64,000 nt of DNA, from positions 1-64,000 of the forward strand of contig CAMOZY010000008.1 of the NCBI GenBank assembly GCA_946631295.1, written 5' to 3'. The position numbers were made by a program, and so were the translations under genes. This DNA comes from an uncultured Lachnospiraceae bacterium. GTDB lineage: Bacteria; Bacillota; Clostridia; Lachnospirales; Lachnospiraceae. The notes beneath the pieces are model-generated. The model did no database searches, had not been told where the DNA came from, and worked only from the letters and a program-made list of their open reading frames with translations. This document shows, one piece after another, positions 19,680 through 29,716 of the stretch (position 1 is the stretch's first letter; each line of letters opens with the position of its first letter).

Positions 19680-20951
19680 TCAGACGGCATCTTTTTTCTT
19701 GATGAGCTTGACTACTTCGGGATTGCCGCCGTTTTCAACAGCTTCCTTCGTAACAAGACACTTCTTGATGGAATCGTCCGAAGGGATATCATACATGACG
19801 TTCATCATGGACTTCTCCATTATCGAGCGAAGTCCTCTTGCTCCGGTCTTGCGCTCATATGCCTGGTCGGCAACTGATTCAAGAGCCGCATCTTCGAAAT
19901 CAAGTTCAACACCGTCCATCTCGAACAGTTTCTTATACTGTTTTACAAGAGCATTCTTGGGCTCCTTCAGGATTCTGATAAGAGCAGCCCTGTCGAGTCC
20001 TTCAAGACTTACCGCGATAGGAACACGTCCTACAAACTCAGGGATAAGTCCGAACTTGATGAGATCCTGAGGTTCAACCTTCTTGAGCACCTCTCCGATC
20101 TCACGCTCTGTCTTGGTCGTAACTTCAGTATTAAAACCGATAGCCTTACGATCAAGTCTGGTCTCGATGATATTCTCAAGACCGTCAAACGCTCCTCCGC
20201 AGATAAAGAGGATATTGGTTGTATCGATCTGGATCAGTTCCTGATGAGGATGCTTTCTTCCGCCCTGGGGAGGTACGGATGCAACAGTACCCTCAACGAT
20301 CTTGAGGAGTGCCTGCTGAACACCTTCACCTGAAACATCTCTGGTGATGGAAACGTTCTCGGACTTCTTGGTGATCTTATCGATCTCATCGATGTAGATG
20401 ATACCGCGTGATGCGCGGTTAACATCATAGTCCGCAGCCTGGATAAGCTTGAGGAGAATGTTCTCAACATCTTCTCCGACATATCCTGCTTCGGTAAGAG
20501 TTGTTGCATCAGCAATCGCAAAAGGTACATTGATTATCTTGGCAAGGGTCTGTGCAAGATATGTCTTTCCGCTTCCGGTAGGTCCAAGAAGCAGGATATT
20601 GCTCTTCTGAAGCTCTACATCACCCTCCTTTGCAGGATTGGTAACTCTCTTATAGTGATTGTAAACAGCAACCGAAAGTGCCTTCTTGGCATCCTCCTGT
20701 CCTATTACATACTCATCGAGAAACTCTTTTATCTGACGGGGCTTGAGAAGTCTGATATCATCCGCAGCTGCAGATGCAGAGCTTTCAGCCTCATCCTCAT
20801 AATCATCTTCGATTATATCGGCACAGATGCCTATGCACTCATCGCATATATATACTCCGGGAGGGCCTGCGACAAGCTTCTTTGTATCACGCTTTTTCTT
20901 GCCGCAAAACGAGCATCTGATGTCTTCATCGCCTGATTTGTTTGAAGCCAT
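19680..20951 (-). CDS. clpX: ClpX ATPase
   Basis: Zinc-binding [42 protein letters not shown]. Confidence 0.98.
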   Translation of the reverse strand: MASNKSGDEDIRCSFCGKKKRDTKKLVAGPPGVYICDECIGICADIIEDDYEDEAESSASAAADDIRLLKPRQIKEFLDEYVIGQEDAKKALSVAVYNHYKRVTNPAKEGDVELQKSNILLLGPTGSGKTYLAQTLAKIINVPFAIADATTLTEAGYVGEDVENILLKLIQAADYDVNRASRGIIYIDEIDKITKKSENVSITRDVSGEGVQQALLKIVEGTVASVPPQGGRKHPHQELIQIDTTNILFICGGAFDGLENIIETRLDRKAIGFNTEVTTKTEREIGEVLKKVEPQDLIKFGLIPEFVGRVPIAVSLEGLDRAALIRILKEPKNALVKQYKKLFEMDGVELDFEDAALESVADQAYERKTGARGLRSIMEKSMMNVMYDIPSDDSIKKCLVTKEAVENGGNPEVVKLIKKKDAV

Positions 20952-21562
20952 TATTTCTTATCCTTCTTATCACCGGTGTCATGGTTTTCGATAACGGAAT
21001 CAACAAGACCGTATTCAACGGCTTCCTTTGCGCTCATCCAGTTATCTCTGTCGGTATCGATGCACATCTGCTCATAGGTCTTGCCGGTATTCTCAGCAAG
21101 GATCCTGTTGAGCTTTTCCTTGGTGCGGATGATGTTCTTTGCAGCGATCTCAATCTCTGAAGCCTGTCCCTTTGCACCGCCTGAAGGCTGATGAATCATA
21201 ACCTCAGCATTGGGAAGGATATAACGCTTGCCCTTTGCTCCGCCTGCAAGGAGGAATGCTCCCATGCTTGCTGCCATACCGATACAAACGGTAGAAACAT
21301 CGCTCTTGATGTAGTGCATGGTATCATAGATAGCCATGCCTGCGGTAACGGATCCGCCGGGGCTGTTGATATACAGATGGATATCCTTCTCGGGATCCTC
21401 TGCCTCAAGGAACAGGAGCTGTGCTACAACGATGCTCGCAGTATCATCATTAACCTCGTCTCCGAGGAAAATGATCCTGTCCTTAAGAAGTCTTGAATAA
21501 ATATCATAAGAGCGCTCGCCCTTAGAAGTCTGCTCTATTACGTAAGGTACTAAACTGGACAT
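20951..21562 (-). CDS. clpP: ClpP protease
   Basis: [32 protein letters not shown]; overlaps the clpX start. Confidence 0.98.
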   Translation of the reverse strand: MSSLVPYVIEQTSKGERSYDIYSRLLKDRIIFLGDEVNDDTASIVVAQLLFLEAEDPEKDIHLYINSPGGSVTAGMAIYDTMHYIKSDVSTVCIGMAASMGAFLLAGGAKGKRYILPNAEVMIHQPSGGAKGQASEIEIAAKNIIRTKEKLNRILAENTGKTYEQMCIDTDRDNWMSAKEAVEYGLVDSVIENHDTGDKKDKK

Positions 21563-22843
21563 TTAAACCTCCTTGGCATTGTCGGTAATGAACTCCATTG
21601 CCTTCTTGATGAGAAGATCCTTCTCCATTTCCTTGGAGCCCTTAGCTTCAAGCATTTCTCTTACCTTATCAACTTCAAGCTGATATGCCTCAGCCATTGA
21701 CTCATATTCCTTCTGGCGATCCTCATCGGTAACATTGATTCCTTCAGCCTTTGCAACTGCCTCGAGAACGATGCGGGACTTGATGCGGTCCTCAGCCTGA
21801 GGTCTTACCTGCTCCATCATCTTGTCGATGGTAAGTCCGGTATACTGCATATAGCTGTCCCATGAAAGTCCCTGCATAGCAAGTCTCTGCTGATAGTCTC
21901 TGATGATGAGCTTCTGCTCTGTCTCAAAGATCTCCTCGGGAACTTCGAACTTTGCATTCTCAACTACCTTTGCGATAGCTTCGTCCTGCTTCTTGCCTCT
22001 TGCCTCGTTGAGCTTGTCAACTTCAAGGTCGCTTCTTACGGAATCCTTGTAATCCTTAACGGTCTCGAATCCCTTATCTGCTGCGTAGTCGTCATTGAGC
22101 TCGGGAACCTTCTTCTCCTCGATCTCGTTAACCTTGCACTTGAAAACGGAAGCCTTGCCTGCAAGTGACTCCTCGTGATAATCCTCAGGGAAGCTAACAT
22201 TAACATCTACATCAGCACCGATCTCAGCGCCAACGAGCTGCTCTTCGAAGCCGGGAATGAACTGACCGGAACCGATAACGAGATTGTAATTGGTTCCCTT
22301 TCCGCCTTCGAATGCAACACCGTCAACAAAGCCTTCGAAATCAAGCTTGATGCGGTCACCGTTTGCAACGGCTCTTTCTACCTTCTCATATCTTGCATCC
22401 TTGTCGAGCTCGGATGAGATCTTCTTCTCAACATCATCATCGGTAACGGTGGTATCAACTGCAGCAATCTCGATTCCCTTGTAATCTCCGAGGGTTACTT
22501 CGGGCATAACTGCTACGGTTGCGGTGAAGATAACGGGCTTGCCGGCCTCAGCCTGGATAACCTCGAACTTGGGGCTGGACATGATGTCCTCTTCTACCTC
22601 GTCATATGCCTTCTCATACTCGTCAGGAACGAGCTGATCAAGGGCATCGTTGAAAAATACCTCTTTACCATACATCTTCTCGATGACGCTCTGAGGAGCC
22701 TTTCCCTTTCTGAATCCGGGAACACTGATCTTGTTCTTCTCCTTGTTATATGCAGCAGTAATGGCCTTTTCAAATTCCTCAGCTGCGACCTCGATGGTCA
22801 TTTTGATCTTGCTGCCTTCAAGTTTCTCGACACTAACGCTCAT
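21563..22843 (-). CDS. tig: Trigger factor
   Basis: VPGFRKGKAPQSVIEKMYG; operon with clpP and clpX. Confidence 0.97.
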   Translation of the reverse strand: MSVSVEKLEGSKIKMTIEVAAEEFEKAITAAYNKEKNKISVPGFRKGKAPQSVIEKMYGKEVFFNDALDQLVPDEYEKAYDEVEEDIMSSPKFEVIQAEAGKPVIFTATVAVMPEVTLGDYKGIEIAAVDTTVTDDDVEKKISSELDKDARYEKVERAVANGDRIKLDFEGFVDGVAFEGGKGTNYNLVIGSGQFIPGFEEQLVGAEIGADVDVNVSFPEDYHEESLAGKASVFKCKVNEIEEKKVPELNDDYAADKGFETVKDYKDSVRSDLEVDKLNEARGKKQDEAIAKVVENAKFEVPEEIFETEQKLIIRDYQQRLAMQGLSWDSYMQYTGLTIDKMMEQVRPQAEDRIKSRIVLEAVAKAEGINVTDEDRQKEYESMAEAYQLEVDKVREMLEAKGSKEMEKDLLIKKAMEFITDNAKEV

Positions 22844-22879
22844 TTGTAAATCTCACTTTCTAAAAAAATATATTTAACT

Positions 22880-22926
22880 CTTTGCGAAGAGCAATTTCAC
22901 TGTTTTCGGGCTCTGCGCACGCAAAG
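22880..22926 (-). other. Stem-loop at the predicted 5' end of tig mRNA
   Basis: CTTTGCG/CGCAAAG plus AGAGC/GCTCT pairing. Confidence 0.5.
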
Positions 22927-22929
22927 TAC

Positions 22930-22958
22930 AGTATACCCGAATACCTTGCAAAATTCAA
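22930..22958 (-). promoter_or_regulatory. SigA promoter of tig-clpP-clpX
   Basis: Minus strand TTGAAT-N17-TATACT. Confidence 0.65.
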
Positions 22959-23043
22959 GGATTTCAGCCTTAACTATGAGTTTAATCATCCGAAACTTTC
23001 AATCCGGCCGGATACCGTTTTCCGGGCTGCCTTCCGGCCTCTT

Positions 23044-23865
23044 TCAGGCCTGTATATTCCTGCTGAAGCTCACGCTTTTGCCTGCATCCATCTCCTTAAG
23101 TACCCGCTCGGCATTCTTCTCAAGCTTTACATATTCGCGGGGAGTACAGGTTGCCACATCCACAAGCCGCTGAAGCACATTATACATATCCGGTATCCTG
23201 TCCTCCGGCTTTTCCATGCAGCACTGTCTGATTATCAGCTCCATATTCGAGGAATAGGAAGGATCGATCTTTTTTATCGAAACATCCCCTCCTGCGGCTC
23301 TTTTTCCCGTGAGCATGTGATAGAGGAGCTTTCCGAACGCATACACATCCGAATACATTCCCTGAGCCGCGCCGGCCTGTAACTGCTCCGGTGCCGATGC
23401 CCCAACAGTCCCGGCTCCCGTAGATGAAGCATCATCAAGAAAACACGCCGCTCCAAGATCACAGAGCCTTATCTCACCATCCGGCTGAAGAATAAGATTT
23501 TCCGCCTTCAGGTCCCTGAAAAGAATACCTCCTTCCGCCTGCTGCAGATAGGCGATACCGTCAGCTATGGAGATGGCAAATCTCATACACTCGGGCTGTG
23601 CAAATCCTCCGCGCCTTTCGATACATTCGTCCAGAGGATTGCCCCAGATAAATTCCTCGAGAATATAACTGAGTCCCTCATCATAGGAATCTACGAATTT
23701 CGGAAAAAGAGGGTGATCGGCGGCTTTAAGGAATGTGACCTCACGGTCCCTGAGCTTTTTACCCTTCATTTCCTTAAGGGCAAAATATTCATCACCCTTT
23801 TTTACTCTGAAGACGCTTCCGAAAGCCCCGCTCCTTATAAGTACTTCTTCATCGTAACCAAACAT
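23044..23865 (-). CDS. Soluble Ser/Thr protein kinase
   Basis: GAFGSVFRV, YFALKEMK, LFRDLKAENLIL, LCDLGAA, APEQLQAG; no PASTA or TM region. Confidence 0.9.
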   Translation of the reverse strand: MFGYDEEVLIRSGAFGSVFRVKKGDEYFALKEMKGKKLRDREVTFLKAADHPLFPKFVDSYDEGLSYILEEFIWGNPLDECIERRGGFAQPECMRFAISIADGIAYLQQAEGGILFRDLKAENLILQPDGEIRLCDLGAACFLDDASSTGAGTVGASAPEQLQAGAAQGMYSDVYAFGKLLYHMLTGKRAAGGDVSIKKIDPSYSSNMELIIRQCCMEKPEDRIPDMYNVLQRLVDVATCTPREYVKLEKNAERVLKEMDAGKSVSFSRNIQA

Positions 23866-23866
23866 A

Positions 23867-24529
23867 TTACCTCACTATCAGCGCTGCGGCGCAGCCATCA
23901 AAGCCTTCCCCCGCAAGCTCTGCCATACGCCTGTCGAGCGCTTCGTCTCTTCCCACATCATCCGGATCAAACAAACAGACAAAGTCTTCAAGTGACTTAC
24001 CGTTTTCTTTATTTTCTTCAAGATATTCAAAAGTCCAGCACTCCGGACACGCTATCAGGACAGCTCCCTTTTCAAGGCCCAGAATATCCTCTCCGCCTTC
24101 TTCGGACGAAATGCATCTCACCGCTTTCTTTTTTCCGAAGACGTCCGTGATCCTTACGATGCACATTCCCGAGCCTTCAGTCACATAAACATACGCGTTG
24201 CTTCCTGCGGCAAGTATCCCGGCGCAGCCTCTTCCAAATCCCGCACCCGGACCAAAAAGCGGTGTTTCCCCTGCAGGTGACATCGAATACCCAAGCACTG
24301 CTGCCTGAAGATAATCTTCACCGTATCTGGAAACCCCGCCCGTAAAATCATTTTGAAACGCTGCGGCAATCATTCCTTTCAAAGCACCCGTAACAGGCTC
24401 AGCTTCATCAGGCAAAGGGATATAGTCAAGATCTCCGCATACGGCAAGCGCCATATGGATACCATTTACCTCAGCCTTTTCAAGGACAACATGTCCGCAG
24501 GTCTTCATGTAGCCTATTTTGTATTCCAA
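23867..24529 (-). CDS. Uncharacterised protein, possibly catalytically degenerate PP2C-like
   Basis: Motif order resembles PP2C but metal-binding Asp motifs are absent; 1-bp gap from the kinase gene. Confidence 0.4.
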   Translation of the reverse strand: MEYKIGYMKTCGHVVLEKAEVNGIHMALAVCGDLDYIPLPDEAEPVTGALKGMIAAAFQNDFTGGVSRYGEDYLQAAVLGYSMSPAGETPLFGPGAGFGRGCAGILAAGSNAYVYVTEGSGMCIVRITDVFGKKKAVRCISSEEGGEDILGLEKGAVLIACPECWTFEYLEENKENGKSLEDFVCLFDPDDVGRDEALDRRMAELAGEGFDGCAAALIVR

Positions 24530-24553
24530 CAGTCTACCTCTTATGGAATCTGT

Positions 24554-25690
24554 TTAAAAAGCTCCTCTGGCATTTTTTTCTGCCTCAAGTATCTCATCAA
24601 CCGAAGGATTCTGAATAACCCTGTGATCATCCATAGCCTTCTCAATATCATCATAAATATCCAAAAATCCGATCTTGTGATCAAGGAATCTTGCCACTGC
24701 TTCCTCGTTTGCCGCATTGAATACCGTTGGCATCGTACCTCCGGTCTTTGCAGCCTTTATCGCAAGAGCAAGTCCCCTGAACGTATCAGTATCAGGCTTT
24801 TCGAAGGTAAGTGCTCCTACGGAAAAGAGATCAAGCTTCTGTGCGTTCATAGGCATACGGTCCGGATAAAACAATGCATAATTGATTGGAAGCTTCATAT
24901 CAGGAGTTCCCATCTGTCCGATAACTGCTCCGTCCACATACTCAACCGCTGAATGCAGAACGCTCTGCGGATGGATCGTAACACATACCCTGTCAGTCTC
25001 CACACCGAAGAGCCATGATGCTTCCATGACCTCAAGTCCCTTGTTAACAAGGGTTGCTGAATCTATGGTGATCTTTCTTCCCATGTTCCAGTTCGGGTGC
25101 TTAAGAGCATCCTCGCATGTTTTCTTAGCAAGATCCTCTTTCTTCATTCCTCTGAAAGGACCGCCCGAGCATGTAAGGATGATGCGTGCTATCCGCTCTG
25201 ACGGTGAACCCTGTAACGACTGGAATATTGCTGAGTGCTCACTGTCCACGGGAAGTATCTTAACGCCCATCTTTTTTGCAAGAGGCATAATGATATGTCC
25301 TGCGCAGACCAGTGTCTCCTTGTTGGCAAGTGCGATATCCTTACCGGATTCGATTGCGGCGATGGTAGGTCTTATACCGATCATTCCGACGATTGCGGTG
25401 ACCATTATATCGCTTCCGGGATCGGACGCCATCTCAAGCATTCCGTCCATTCCGGACAAAACCTTTACAGACGGAAGATCTGAAAGTCTGTCTTTAAGAT
25501 CCTTAGCTGCATCTTCATCTCCCATTACCGCCATGGCAGGCATGAATTCCCTTACCTGCTTTTCGAACAGGTCAACATTCTTACCTGCGGACATTGCGGT
25601 AACCTTTAACTTATCCGGATTTTGTCTTACGACCTCAAGAGTCTGGGTGCCTATGGAACCTGTAGAACCCAGCACGGAAATTTTCTTCAT
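24554..25690 (-). CDS. dxr: 1-deoxy-D-xylulose 5-phosphate reductoisomerase
   Basis: MKKISVLGSTGSIGTQTLEVV, LANKETLVCAG, DSEHSAIFQ; start moved to MKKIS at 25690. Confidence 0.97.
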   Translation of the reverse strand: MKKISVLGSTGSIGTQTLEVVRQNPDKLKVTAMSAGKNVDLFEKQVREFMPAMAVMGDEDAAKDLKDRLSDLPSVKVLSGMDGMLEMASDPGSDIMVTAIVGMIGIRPTIAAIESGKDIALANKETLVCAGHIIMPLAKKMGVKILPVDSEHSAIFQSLQGSPSERIARIILTCSGGPFRGMKKEDLAKKTCEDALKHPNWNMGRKITIDSATLVNKGLEVMEASWLFGVETDRVCVTIHPQSVLHSAVEYVDGAVIGQMGTPDMKLPINYALFYPDRMPMNAQKLDLFSVGALTFEKPDTDTFRGLALAIKAAKTGGTMPTVFNAANEEAVARFLDHKIGFLDIYDDIEKAMDDHRVIQNPSVDEILEAEKNARGAF

Positions 25691-25697
25691 AGGAGCC

Positions 25698-26792
25698 TCA
25701 CATAAAAATGTTGTGTATATCGTTGAAGAAAACAACGACTACGATAATGAGAAGGAGTACCATTCCGGCAAGATGAACATATGCTTCCTTCTTGGCAGGT
25801 ACAGGCTTTCCTCTTAATATCTCCAGAATAACGAACAGTAATCTTCCTCCGTCAAGAGCAGGTACGGGAAGCAGATTGAACACACCGAGGTTGACTGTAA
25901 GAAGAAGCATCAGGTTAAGCATATTTACGAGCACAGTCTGCCATCCGTACGGGCTTGTCTCTTCAATGATATCGCCTACCATGTTGACTACACCCACGGG
26001 GCCCGCAACATTTTTTCTGGACAATCTTCCGGTGATCAGTCCGCCGAGACTCTTCCATACCATCCTGACATTGTATCTCATCTCATACCAGGTATATCTG
26101 AATGCATCGGTGCCGTGGAGTTCCTCGACATATGTGTCATTTATTATTCCGAACAGATATCTTCCGTAATCCTCGTCATAAAGAGGAGTCATTACGGTAT
26201 TGGCTCTCTGGCCGTCTCTTTCGTATGTGACCAGCACCTCGCCGCCGTGGTAAAGAGATGTATATACCGTGATCTCATCGTAAAGGTAGATGCTCTCTCC
26301 GTCTATGGCAACGATCTTGTCACCCGGAAGAAGGCCCGCACTTTCAGCAGCTCCGCCCTCGATCAGTTCGGTTATGACGGGTTCTCTTATCACGATCATA
26401 TTGACCATGACGAATGCAACTATGAATCCCAGGATGAAATTAAATAACGGTCCTGCGATCAGAACAGCGAACTTGACCCAGGGATTTGCATGAAGGAATT
26501 TTGACTTATCCTTAACCTCTTCAGCATCCTCTGTCTGCTCCGTTCCCATGATCACATCATCTTCGAGCTCATCCATTCCGTCGTAAACACAGGCTCCGCC
26601 CAAAGGAAGAAGACAGATCTTGTATGTGGTATTTCCCTTTTTCCATTTAAAAAGCACGGGGCCGAGTCCTACCATGAATTCCTTTACACGGATACCGTTA
26701 GCCTTCGCAACGATAAAGTGGCCGAACTCATGGGATGTTACAACAATGGAAAAAATAATGATAAACCATATGAGAGAAAAGATCATGTTCAT
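25698..26792 (-). CDS. rseP: RIP site-2 metalloprotease
   Basis: VTSHEFGHFIVAKANGIRV (HExxH), PDZ-like segment, NLLPVPALDGGRLLF. Confidence 0.96.
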   Translation of the reverse strand: MNMIFSLIWFIIIFSIVVTSHEFGHFIVAKANGIRVKEFMVGLGPVLFKWKKGNTTYKICLLPLGGACVYDGMDELEDDVIMGTEQTEDAEEVKDKSKFLHANPWVKFAVLIAGPLFNFILGFIVAFVMVNMIVIREPVITELIEGGAAESAGLLPGDKIVAIDGESIYLYDEITVYTSLYHGGEVLVTYERDGQRANTVMTPLYDEDYGRYLFGIINDTYVEELHGTDAFRYTWYEMRYNVRMVWKSLGGLITGRLSRKNVAGPVGVVNMVGDIIEETSPYGWQTVLVNMLNLMLLLTVNLGVFNLLPVPALDGGRLLFVILEILRGKPVPAKKEAYVHLAGMVLLLIIVVVVFFNDIHNIFM

Positions 26793-26816
26793 TACACAAA
26801 CTCCTTAAAACGGACA

Positions 26817-26844
26817 AATGCGGCCGGGATAACCCGGACGCATT
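26817..26844 (-). other. Intercistronic hairpin between cdsA and rseP
   Basis: AATGCGgcCGGGataaCCCGgaCGCATT. Confidence 0.55.
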
Positions 26845-26859
26845 ATAAATGTCATTAAT

Positions 26860-27690
26860 TTACTGCGAAGAAGCAACCAGAAGATATGTCAGAATGTATG
26901 CTGCAGGTCCGCAGAGGATCATTGAATCGAACCTGTCCATAACTCCGCCGTGTCCCGGTATCAGATGGCCGAAATCCTTGATATTGTTATTTCTCTTGAT
27001 ACCTGAAGCTGCAAGATCTCCGACCATTCCCATCAGTGCACCTGTTCCGCAGATCAGTGCAAGCTTCACGACAATGTAGGGATCGTTTATAAATCTGGAT
27101 ACATAAAAGAAACCAAAGATCGCACCCAGTATAGCACTTCCGATTATTCCTCCAATGCAGCCTTCGGTCGACTTCTTGGGAGAAAGCAAAGGGAATGGAT
27201 GATGCTTTCCGAAAAGCATTCCGGAACAGTAAGCCAGAGTGTCACATCCCCAGGATGATATCAGGACCACCCACACGAAATATTCCCTTCCGTCAAGGTT
27301 GCGCAGCATATATATAAAGCTGAGCATGACGGGACAATAAAGAACCGAGAATACCGTTCTTACGATACGGTCGGTGGAGTAATGAGGGAACTTCAGAACA
27401 AACCATACAAGCTCCACCAGAGTGAAGCCTCCGATGACCAGTATCAGGAATGTGTAATTGAATGTAAAGGTGACAGCTATGTAATACAGAACTATCGAGA
27501 TGATAGCGATAGTGTCGGGACCGTTCAGACTTCTCCTTTCCGTTTCGGAGCAGAGAGCCTTGACGAGTTCCGCATAGCCTATGAGTGAGATTATGAGCAG
27601 AAACGCGTTGAGAAAATAACCGCCAAAGGCAAATGCAAACCCAAGGACGATCACTAACACGATGCCGCTGATAAGTCTTTTGATGAACAT
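26860..27690 (-). CDS. cdsA: Phosphatidate cytidylyltransferase
   Basis: LSPKKSTEGCIGGIIGS; GDLAASGIKRNNNIKDFGHLIPGHGGVMDRFDS. Confidence 0.97.
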   Translation of the reverse strand: MFIKRLISGIVLVIVLGFAFAFGGYFLNAFLLIISLIGYAELVKALCSETERRSLNGPDTIAIISIVLYYIAVTFTFNYTFLILVIGGFTLVELVWFVLKFPHYSTDRIVRTVFSVLYCPVMLSFIYMLRNLDGREYFVWVVLISSWGCDTLAYCSGMLFGKHHPFPLLSPKKSTEGCIGGIIGSAILGAIFGFFYVSRFINDPYIVVKLALICGTGALMGMVGDLAASGIKRNNNIKDFGHLIPGHGGVMDRFDSMILCGPAAYILTYLLVASSQ

Positions 27691-27704
27691 TAAGGTCTCC
27701 TGTT

Positions 27705-28415
27705 TTACTCTTCACCCTTAACAAGTCCGCCGAAACGTCTTGTCCTGGATGCGTAGCTTTCAAGCGCCCTGTCCAGCTCAGCCTCTGTAAAATCAGGCCA
27801 CGCGCAGTCCGCAAAATAGAACTCGCTGTAGGCAAGCTGCCAGAGAAGAAAATTCGAGATTCTCTCCTCTCCGCATGTACGGATGAGAAGATCGGGATCT
27901 GGTATGTCACCTGTATCAAGTGCAGAGCCCAGATCCTTGTCAGTCAGGCCCCTCATAAAATCAAGATCATGTTCGGATGCAAGCTTTCTTACGGCTCTTA
28001 CGATCTCGTCTCTTCCGCCGTAATTAAGTGCAATCTGAAATGTAAGTCCGGTATTGCCGGATGTTGCCTCTTCAAGAGAAGCGATGGATTCCTGAAGATC
28101 CGCATCAAGACCGCTCTTGTCACCGATAACCCTGACGCGCATGTTATTCTTCATAGCGCGCTTAACAGAATTTTTCATATAATCCCTGAGAAGCTTCATA
28201 AGTGCAGAAACCTCCTCAGCAGGTCTGTTCCAGTTTTCGGTTGAGAAGGCATAGACAGTCAGATACTTAATACCTTTATTCCACACGATCTCACACATGT
28301 CCTCAAGGACACGTGCTCCTGCGGCATGTCCGGCATTTCTGGGAAGGCCTTTTTTCTTGGCCCATCTTCCGTTTCCGTCAAGTATTATGGCAAGATGCGT
28401 AGGTATCTTATCCAT
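27705..28415 (-). CDS. uppS: Isoprenyl transferase (UppS)
   Basis: HLAIILDGNGRWAKKKGLPRNAGHAAG; PDLLIRTCGEERISNFLLWQLAYSEFYF. Confidence 0.97.
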   Translation of the reverse strand: MDKIPTHLAIILDGNGRWAKKKGLPRNAGHAAGARVLEDMCEIVWNKGIKYLTVYAFSTENWNRPAEEVSALMKLLRDYMKNSVKRAMKNNMRVRVIGDKSGLDADLQESIASLEEATSGNTGLTFQIALNYGGRDEIVRAVRKLASEHDLDFMRGLTDKDLGSALDTGDIPDPDLLIRTCGEERISNFLLWQLAYSEFYFADCAWPDFTEAELDRALESYASRTRRFGGLVKGEE

Positions 28416-28966
28416 TATACGGTCATCAACTCCTTGGTCTTCTCTTCAAGTGCCTTATCGATCTTGGCAATGTAATCGTCAGTAAGCTTCTGAAGGGAAT
28501 CTGCAAGATCAGCTGCTTCGTCCTCAGAGATCTCACCCTTTCCGAGCTTCTTGAATTCTTCGTTTCCGTCACGGCGTACGTTTCTGAGAGCTACCTTGCT
28601 CTCTTCAGCCTTCTTCTTGATATCCTTAACGAGATCCTTACGTCTTTCCTCGGTAAGCTCAGGAAACTGAAGTCTGATGATGCTTCCGTCGTTCTGGGGA
28701 TTGATGCCGATATCGGAGGTAAGGATTGCCTTCTCGATAGCCTTGAGCATTGATTTATCCCAGGGTGCAATCTGGATGATACGTGCCTCGGGAACGGAGA
28801 CATTACCCACCTGCTGAATGGGAGTGGGAGTTCCGTAATAATCTACCTTGATCTTGTCGAGAACGTGGGGATTTGCTCTTCCCGCACGAACCGCAGCATA
28901 CTCCTCGCCAAGAAACTCGAGGGTCTTTTTCATCTTCTCTTCATATGCCTGTAATCTGGCGTCCAT
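28415..28966 (-). CDS. frr: Ribosome recycling factor
   Basis: GRANPHVLDKIKVDYYGTPTPIQQVGNVSVPEAR. Confidence 0.98.
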   Translation of the reverse strand: MDARLQAYEEKMKKTLEFLGEEYAAVRAGRANPHVLDKIKVDYYGTPTPIQQVGNVSVPEARIIQIAPWDKSMLKAIEKAILTSDIGINPQNDGSIIRLQFPELTEERRKDLVKDIKKKAEESKVALRNVRRDGNEEFKKLGKGEISEDEAADLADSLQKLTDDYIAKIDKALEEKTKELMTV

Positions 28967-28984
28967 ATTTATTCCTCCGCAGTT

Positions 28985-29677
28985 TTATACTGTGATTCTT
29001 GTTCCGTTAAAGGTTCCGTAAAGTGTATTGACGATGCTGTTCTCCTCATTCAGTGAAAAGACTGTCATCGGCATCTTATTATCTCTTGCAAGGATTGAAG
29101 CAGTCATGTCAACAACCTGGAGATTATTGGCTATAACTTCATCGATGCTGACTTCGTCATATCTCTTTGCATCGGGATCCTTGGCAGGATCGGATGTATA
29201 TACACCGTCGATTGACTTTGCAAGAAGTATCTGATCAGCTTCAACCTCAACAGCTCTCAAAACGACACCTGTGTCGGTAGAGAAATAAGGATGACCTGTA
29301 CCTCCTGCGAAGAACACTACATGTCCCTGCTCAAATGCTGCATTTGCCTTATCCTTGGAAAATAGATCGGTAAATGCACCTATCGTAAAAGGAGTCAGGA
29401 TATCGGTCTTAAGACCTACCGATCTGCAAATCTCGGAAACATACAGTGCATTCATGACTGTTGCGAGCATTCCGATCTGATCGGCCTTGGTACGATCGAT
29501 ATTCTCGGAGCTTCTTCCTCTCCAGAAGTTTCCTCCTCCGATGACAACTCCGACCTGTGTTCCCTTGCTTACTATTTCTGCGATCTGCTTAGCCACCATT
29601 CTTACTGTAGGCTCGTCAAATCCGGTCTTTGAAGGTCCTGCAAGTGCTTCACCGCTGAGCTTTAAAAGTATCCTCAT
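28985..29677 (-). CDS. pyrH: UMP kinase
   Basis: LLKLSGEALAG, VVIGGGNFWRGR. Confidence 0.98.
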   Translation of the reverse strand: MRILLKLSGEALAGPSKTGFDEPTVRMVAKQIAEIVSKGTQVGVVIGGGNFWRGRSSENIDRTKADQIGMLATVMNALYVSEICRSVGLKTDILTPFTIGAFTDLFSKDKANAAFEQGHVVFFAGGTGHPYFSTDTGVVLRAVEVEADQILLAKSIDGVYTSDPAKDPDAKRYDEVSIDEVIANNLQVVDMTASILARDNKMPMTVFSLNEENSIVNTLYGTFNGTRITV

Positions 29678-29716
29678 ACTGGTCTCCTTACATTCTGTAT
29701 CCCTTGGTTAACAGGT

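Noticed and set aside
22975-23060. GGCC-rich stretch between kinase and tig as an REP-like element
   Set aside because: Several short GGCC/CCGG palindromes but no consistent extended pairing or terminal repeats; insufficient evidence.
24882-25817. 311-aa plus-strand ORF opposite dxr/rseP
   Set aside because: Shadow ORF; no RBS or domain support.
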